Translations under genes and position numbers: made by a program | Origin: Linum tenue | Lineage: Eukaryota; Streptophyta; Magnoliopsida; Malpighiales; Linaceae | Assembly: GCA_946122785.1 (NCBI GenBank) | Contig: CAMGYJ010000004.1 | Location: forward strand, 56,428,679-56,492,678 | Length of the DNA stretch: 64,000 nt | Direction of reading: 5' to 3' | The notes under the pieces: generated by a model | Database searches by the model: none | Told to the model about the DNA's origin: nothing | What the model saw: only the letters and a program-made list of their open reading frames with translations | Shown here: positions 58,042-64,000 of the stretch, in pieces | Numbering within the stretch: position 1 is the stretch's first letter | Layout of the letters: every line of letters starts with the position of its first letter

Positions 58042-58620
58042 GGTCGTACTGAACTCTATTATATGTGCACCCGATACCACATTTCATTAAAGTTGATAGA
58101 ATATTCTTGGAATATTCCGTTTTCTAATTTTCATAATTGTTCATTCTACTTTTCTTATTGTAAAAAAGTGAAAAACATAATTTTTTATTGTTTAGTTAGA
58201 ATCCTCTTTTGAATACTTGATACCAAACCAATTTTTGAATAGAAATTAACTAAACAATAAAAATTTTATATTTTTCATAAGTCCAAATGATTTTTTTACA
58301 ATAAGAAAAGTAGAAGGACCAATTATGAAATTTAGAAAATGAAATACTCAAAGAATATTCTGTCAACTTTAACGGAATGCACTTAACAATAAACTTAAGT
58401 GGTACCGGGTGCACATATAATAGAGTTCAGTACGCCCTATTCAAACTTAAGTGGTATGTCTACCCCAATTGTCAAACTTAAGTGGCACCCGAGGTATTTT
58501 ACCCTTCTATTCTATGGTCTCGACTCTCGAAGATAGGTGTATAATTATATCTCCACGCTCGTCTAAGAAAAAAAAAATCTCCACGCTTAGATTTGAGTTA
58601 TCTCTGAAAAGTTTAGATCT
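58042..58620. other. Right half of the outer element and spacer
   Basis: 58042-58504 is the remainder of the outer TIR element, with inverted repeats such as GAATATTC...GAATATTC. 58515-58620 is spacer with no gene. Confidence 0.5.
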
Positions 58621-61200
58621 AAGAGGTGATAATTAATGAATTTTTTGGACAGATAAAAACGAGTTTGTTGTGTTCTACAAAATGAGATCCATTTTCAATA
58701 TACTTTGACAGAAAAAATCATAACACTCATACCACTCGTTACCACCTCGTATCACCTTCATTTTTAACTTTAGTTTTGAAATTTTATGCACAGATGGAAC
58801 GAGCTCATCATGATTTATTCGAGCTACAAATTTTTGGAGAAAAATACAAGATCAAAATGTATCACTCCATACCACCTTGTTATATGGGTGGCAACTGGTG
58901 GTACAGAATAATGAATGTAGTAAATGTCGGTTCGTATATTCCTACTATCATGTATTCAACCATATACACTCTTATATATGTTCATACCACCATGGTACAC
59001 TTCAATACCACGTGATATTTTTTTGATACCAAGGAGCCCGAAGCCAAGAACAAGAAAGGTTACAGAGATGGACTAACTAGTAGAGGAGGAGTTCGCCACA
59101 ACCCGAGGCTCAAAGGTAACACCCATAATGTCATCCTGCAAAAGTGGTACAACTCCCATAGGCGGATCAACCAGCTCACACATCCTGTAGGGATAGACGA
59201 GACTGTGCTTCGAGAGCTAATCCGCGACTCTATTCCCTTCGCGATATGTATGAGTTAGGCTAACCAACCAATCCTGCCCGATTTTCCTGCGGATAAGATT
59301 CAAGAGGGTCGCATAAGGATGAATGGGATCATGACGTTCCTGAATCAGCTGAATCGCAAGCTGAGAGTCCGAAGCTAACTTCACCACTCGATGATCGAGC
59401 TTCCAAGTGAGCTCCAAACCATAATAAATAGCCCAAAGTTCTGCCAACACAATAGTAGCCGAGCCGATGCCTGCCACAAAGCCTCCCAACCAATTACCCA
59501 GCGGGCCTCGAACCACCCCACCAGCACCCGCTGGACCTGGGTTTCCATTAGAAGCCCCATCAGTGTTCACCATCACCCGACCCTCCGCAGGGGGCGCCCA
59601 ACCAATAGCCGTCATAACTCGCGTAACCCCTTGCCTCGTGTGGTTGGTGAAGGGATCAGGGGCGTGCCAGGAGTCATTCCAGAGTTTGCTCTTAACCATA
59701 ATAGAATGCAAAAGAGAAGGTGCGGCCAGCACATCACCAATTCCTTTGAACGCCATAGTGGTGCGATTCTTCCATAATAACCAACAAGCCATGTTAAAGA
59801 AACCAGGCCAATTAATACCTGAGCTGGTCGCCTCCTTGCTCAAAAGGTTGCTACGGAATCAAACCTCATGCAGGGCGTTGAAGAAATCATGTTGTTTCTG
59901 CTGTGGCACGAGCCTAGACCAGAAAAAAAGTGTTGGAGCACAATCCCTCAGGATATGCAGAACCGTCTCGGGCTGTCCTGTACACCGCAAGCATGTTGGT
60001 GAATCCGCTACATTCCTCTGAAAACGGAGAACAGTGGTTGCAATCTTGCCATGAAAAGCCAACCAAGTAAAGCACCTATTCTTTCCGGAACTGGCAATCC
60101 CCAGATCACCTTCCAGATTTCCTCCCTTGGCTGCAAATTGTGCTCTGTCAGCAACTCATAGGCCGACTTCGTAGAAAAATGGCCATCCGGCGTCGCCGAC
60201 CAGAATAAAGTGTCCTCTTCTTGGGCGAGAGTGTCAACTGCAGTATTGATAATTTTGCTGCAGATATCATGGGGGAGCCGCTCACTGAACAGCTCTGTGC
60301 GCCAACTCCCATCCTCTCGAACTAGATCAGCCACCGTCGCTTGCTCCCAAGGCTCCGAGATGTCACCAGTCGCTACTTCTTTCAGGGGGACTTGCAAAAT
60401 CCACGGGTCAAGCCAAAACTTAGTCTTTTTTCCATTTTTAATATTCCACGCGCACCCTTTCTTAAGGAGCTCGGCAGTTTTGGAGAAACTTCTCCAGGTG
60501 ACGGAACTTCCATGAATTTTCCGCAGAATGTCGAGACCCTCTTTTTGAAACCTATACTTGGTGAGGAGCAGCTGTTGCCACAAACTTTCTTCGTTCTGCA
60601 TCAGCCTCCAACCTGATTTAGCCAGCATTGCCAGGTTAGCCTCACGAGTTGGGCGAAGGCCCACACCTCCTTGAGCTTTGGGTCTCGTCATGTTCTCCCA
60701 AGCAACAAGATGAAATTTTGGGTGATTCTCTTCATCCCCCCAGATGAAGTCTCTGCTGATTTTATCAATACTCCTGCATACACCACTTGGAATTAATTCA
60801 ATATGCATAGTATAGACCGGAAGAGAGGCAGTTACCGATTTTGCCACTATTAACCGAGCCGCGAAGGACAATCGTTTCGCCTTCCAGGGAGCCATCTTCT
60901 TCTGAATGCGAAGGAGAAGAGATTGATATCTTCCTTTAGTGATGCTCTCCTAGATTGCCTGGATTCCGAGGCAATACCACGTGATATGATTTTATGTAGT
61001 ACCAAGCGTTACCACTATGGTATAAACTGGTACTAAATGTTTTTGTTCAAACATATATCAAGTGTATATCATTTTGAAGGGCACAGTTTACCTGATTTAT
61101 CTGTTTAAAAAAGTAAATTACGACTTAAAACGAAAGAAATATAGCCCGTTAAAATTTATAGAAAAAATGGTTAGGGGCCTATATATGGTGATGTGGCAGT
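58620..61200 (+). repeat. Copy D of the ~0.8-kb repeat family, split by a LINE
   Basis: The left part (58620-59018) has TTTTTGG-ACAGAT, ATACCACCTTG and 'GTAAATG(T/A)C' blocks in the same order as copies B and C. The right part (60988-61200) continues with 'ACTGGTACTAAATG', 'TATCATTTTGAAGGGCACAG' and 'TTACGACTTAAAACGAAAG', which lie next to one another in copy C. The LINE insertion with its target duplication explains the break. Confidence 0.75.
59019..60972 (-). pseudogene. 5'-truncated LINE with 15-bp TSD AATACCACGTGATAT
   Basis: AATACCACGTGATAT occurs exactly at 59004-59018 and 60973-60987. The T-run right after the left copy is the poly(A) tail of a minus-strand LINE. The coding remains start near the RT thumb (60895: WKAKRLSFAARLIVAKSVTA), then LINE-type segments FIWGDEENHPKFHLVAWENM and AQGGVGLRPTREANLAMLAK. 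After a frameshift near 60050 a zinc-knuckle region reads CLRCTGQPETVLHILRDC. A stop separates this from the RNase H domain (NTDGASNGNPGPAGAGG, ILAELWAIYYGLEL-like 'VLAELWAIYYGLEL', LASDSQLAIQL, HTYREGNRVAD), which ends in a TAG where family members continue. It is non-functional, with all boundaries visible. Confidence 0.93.
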
Positions 61201-62144
61201 GATGTGACAGATTATGCATATTTATTTACCACAAGATTATGCACGTGAAACCTCTTACAAATGACTATGATTGAGAAAAGAGTGATCTAATGGTCATTAA
61301 TGCATAGAGGTATTTTTTTCCATATTTAAATCTAAAGACTAAGTTGTTTTGGTCGACATACTCCATTTTAAGTTGTGTGTTCACTTTCTCTTTACTTATT
61401 TGGGGAGATAGTTGATCGAAATTTATGGGTGTCGAATTCGTTCCTTTGAGAAAATGTTACTATATTAGGGTGTATTGGATGGTATGAACGTTTTTAGATA
61501 CAAAAATGTGCACAAGTGTAGAGAATCAGCAGAAATATAGAGATCACGACCGACGCATCAAAGATCACGGTCGGGAACACAGCGCGTGAAGTTGATGACT
61601 GAGATCGCAACATACAGGCCAAAGGTCACGACCGCGAAGATGGAGGTCCTAGGCGCGAACATTTGGAACAACAAAAAAGGAAGGAGCAGAAAGTCTTGAT
61701 AGTCGGCTCACGATCTTTTTCATCAGAGCCTGCGAGAGAGATCGCATCCTCGAGTTCACAGATCACGAATGTGAAATCGGTCCGCGAACTTCCCAACTTT
61801 AAAGCGCAAAACTGCAAGCCGAAGATCCCAGCCTTCCCTCCCAAGATCGCAGTCACGAACTTGTCCTCCTTGGCCGTGAACTTACCCGAATCCTGGAAAT
61901 ATGTAAATAGGGGATTCCTCCCCCCTACTTGGACAACTGAAATTGATTGAAGATTTCTGGATTGAAGAGAGAGAAAGTTAGAGAAAAAAGGAAAAGAAGA
62001 GAAGGAGGAGGAGAAGAAGGAAGGGAGCTGTGGCACAAAGTTAGTACGAAAACTGTTTTTGGACAGTATGCTTGTGCTAAAAGGCAGTTTGCTTGTGCTT
62101 GAATAAAGAGAGTTTATGGCCGAATTTTGAGTCCTTTTTAGAGT
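61201..62144. other. LTR-like region, no gene
   Basis: From about 61470 the sequence has repeated GATCACGA(C/T)CG phrases and then 'GGAAATATGTAAATAGGGG' near 61895, which resembles the promoter part of a plant LTR. Together with 62941-63400 it may form one LTR split by the fold-back element. No coding frame is supported. Confidence 0.3.
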
Positions 62145-62153
62145 TTGTTTTTA

Positions 62154-62931
62154 GGGTTAATACCTTATTTTGGCCCGAACTATGACCATATAATCAACTT
62201 TGGCCCGTGGTTTCAGAAATTAACATCCTGGCCTCAACTATGAAGCATATAGACTCAATTAGCCCGACACATAGTTTGACCGTCAATTTGGACGGTCAAC
62301 TCCGTTGACCGTTAGTCAACATGCCATGTCATTGCCTAGTCAGCCTAAAAATGATTAAAAAAATTTAAATTCAAATTATTTTCCTAATTTCTATTATTTA
62401 TCATTTTCCAATTAACCAAAAAATAAAATTCTAAAAATATAAAATAATTTTTTTATGATATTTGAAAATGATAAATTTTATAAATTAACCAAAATTATCA
62501 AAATAAATTTTATAAATTTAAAAATTATGATATAAATTATATTTTTGTGGGAAATATTAAAAATATAAAATAATTTGATAATTTTTATTTAATTTATAAA
62601 ATTTATCATTTTTCAAATTATCCAAAAAATAAAAATCAAATTTATTTTATGTTTTTTATAATTTATTTTTGGTTAATTTGATAATAAATAAGAAAAATTA
62701 GGAAAATAATTTGAAATTTGCATTTTTTAATGATTTTTAGGCTGACTAGGCAATGACACGGCGTGTTGACTAACGGTCAACGGAGTTGACCGTCCAAATT
62801 GACGGTCAAACTATGTGTCGGGCTAATTGAGTCTATATGCTTCATAGTTGAGGCCAGGATGTTAATTTCTGAAACCACGGGCCAAAGTTGATTATATGGT
62901 CATAGTTCGGGCCAAAATAAGGTATTAACCC
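62154..62931. mobile_element. 778-bp fold-back Mutator-like element, 9-bp TSD TTGTTTTTA
   Basis: The left end GGGTTAATACCTTATTTTGG and the reversed right end GGGTTAATACCTTATTTTGG are identical. The inverted repeat continues almost without mismatch for about 200 bp (CATATAATCAACTTTGGCCC, TGACCGTCAATTTGGACGGT, TTGCCTAGTCAGCCTAAAAA) and then, more loosely, through the AT-rich centre. TTGTTTTTA flanks at 62145-62153 and 62932-62940. No coding sequence is present. Confidence 0.92.
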
Positions 62932-62940
62932 TTGTTTTTA

Positions 62941-64000
62941 CCATAATTGTCTCCTAGTTCTATTAGGTTTTTATTGTCTTTGAATAGCTTTCAATTTCAC
63001 GTTGTAAATCATCCAAGTTTTAGTTGAATAAAAATCACTCCTACGTGAGTTTCGAGTTCTTTGAGTTGTGTCTCAAGAATCAAATCCTTGACTTAGTTTT
63101 GTGAGGATTCCATTGCTAATTCGAAAACCCTTGCCAAGCTTTTCTGTGAGGAGTCCAGAATCGTTTAACAAGCTTCTTATCAATTAAGTAAACACCTTGA
63201 TTGTGACGAAGTTCTACCTTTTCCATCATTATCGTTCGAGAGCGTGTTTGCTGCGTTACTTTGAACAAAAGCATCCCCGGGGTGTTTAACACTTTCTTCT
63301 GGCCATACTTGTTTGCAATTGCAATGAAAACTCTTTGTGTTACCCACAACTCCTCTACGGCTTCTAGAAGGCTTCTTACCAACCACAATGTAATAATTTC
63401 AATTTAACTAATATTTATTTTGACAAAAACCTTATTCTGTCTTCATGTATTCAATATGACAAAAAAGCTCCAAACTATGACGTTTTAGATTATTTGTAGC
63501 CCAACTATTTCATTGACTGCTAAGTTTAATAGTTGTCTTAACGATGGTCAAATGTGTGTTTGACTACAATGATGTGGTGCCTACATGTCTGCCACTTAAG
63601 TTGCCTTAGTGCCACATCATCAATATTTACAGAAAATTACGTCCATTACCATCTCTGTCATCCTCCCATCCTTCACGTAATCTTCTCACTTTGCTCGAAC
63701 AAGTACACTAGGAAAAACCCACTCCCTTCGTCGCCTTCTCGAGATCTTCACACAAACCTCCTCCTGCCCGCTTTACCATCTTCTCCACCAATCATCCTCC
63801 ATTGAATTCTTACCATGTATCTTCTGCTTCGCCTTTTCCCTACAATCAGATCAACTATGGTGGTGGATCTGGACGGTGGGCATGAATTTGGACTAAAAGA
63901 GAGAGAAGAAAGAAAGACAGAGAATAATAATAAAATTCATATGAGAGAAATATTAAACACTAGCTTTTGATGTTGTTCTTGATTTTGGTGGCTCCGGAGC
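62941..64000. other. Retrotransposon-like sequence and start of further repeat DNA
   Basis: 62941-63400 resembles LTR/leader sequence (TTGAATAAAAATCACTCC..., GTGTCTCAAGAATCAAATCC). From about 63420 'CAAACTATGACGTTTTAG...GATGGTCAAATGTGTGTTTGACT' resembles the arm of a Mutator-like fold-back element whose other end would lie beyond the window. The short open frames are not convincing genes. Confidence 0.3.

Larger units (their letters stand above)
53694..58504. mobile_element. Outer TIR element split by a nested MULE; 10-bp TSD TTCTATTCTA
   Basis: The left part 53694-53760 (GGCTAAAATACTTTGGGTCT..., GGTAGACATATCATTTAAG) is the inverted copy of the right end at 58435-58504 (reversed: GGGTAAAATACCTCGGGTGC..., GGTAGACATACCACTTAAG). 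TTCTATTCTA flanks at 53684-53693 and 58505-58514. Without the 4.27-kb insert it would be about 540 bp. Its own interior (58042-58434) is again an inverted repeat (GGTCGTACTGAACTC near 58043 versus GAGTTCAGTACGCC near 58423), so it folds back on itself. Confidence 0.82.

Overview
The window is nuclear DNA of a flowering plant, most likely a core eudicot. Genes carry many short introns with standard GT-AG borders, products are typical plant nuclear-encoded organelle and housekeeping proteins, and the intergenic space is AT-rich and packed with plant transposon families (Mutator-like, hAT, Tourist/PIF-Harbinger, LINE, SINE, Gypsy-type LTR remnants). The species cannot be named from the sequence.

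Seven host genes are supported. From left to right they are: N-acetylglutamate synthase (12923-16696, +, chloroplast arginine synthesis, with a one-base frameshift in exon 7); complex I subunit NDUFS4 (17975-20678, -); a Myb/histone-H1-like telomere-repeat-binding factor, TRB (25408-27302, +); a DG1-type PPR protein (27882-31524, -); the small GTPase ARL8 (35686-38380, -); ribosomal protein L26/uL24 (40130-40570, +, intronless); and mitochondrial porin VDAC (49715-52122, -). From memory of the Arabidopsis gene numbers, the last six match At5g67590, 67580, 67570, 67560, 67510 and 67500 in unbroken order. This is therefore an old conserved gene block that has been inflated by transposons. There is no operon logic. 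The genes share a theme of organelle function (NAGS, NDUFS4, DG1 and VDAC act in plastids or mitochondria) plus basic cell machinery.

The rest is mobile DNA. 1-10.4 kb is a nested array: LTR-like remnants, a 299-bp fold-back MITE, a hAT element carrying a LINE RNase H fragment, and a degenerate 4.1-kb Mutator-like element (MULE) with a broken transposase, a nested hAT and two subterminal repeat arrays, one of them made of about 30-bp hairpin units. 10.45-12.66 kb is a decayed LINE. A 1.5-kb Pack-MULE with a captured calcium-dependent protein kinase fragment lies 134 bp upstream of the NDUFS4 start codon. A second MULE with long terminal inverted repeats lies about 170 bp upstream of the VDAC start codon. 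42-47.4 kb is an LTR-retrotransposon relic split by a hAT element. 52.3-61.2 kb is a stack of elements inside elements, each layer dated by its own target-site duplication, and includes 20-bp tandem arrays with a 140-bp higher-order period. 61.5-64 kb holds an LTR-like region split by a 778-bp fold-back MULE.

Target-site duplications were read by eye and are exact unless stated. Gene exon borders were chosen so that splice sites, phase and protein similarity all agree.
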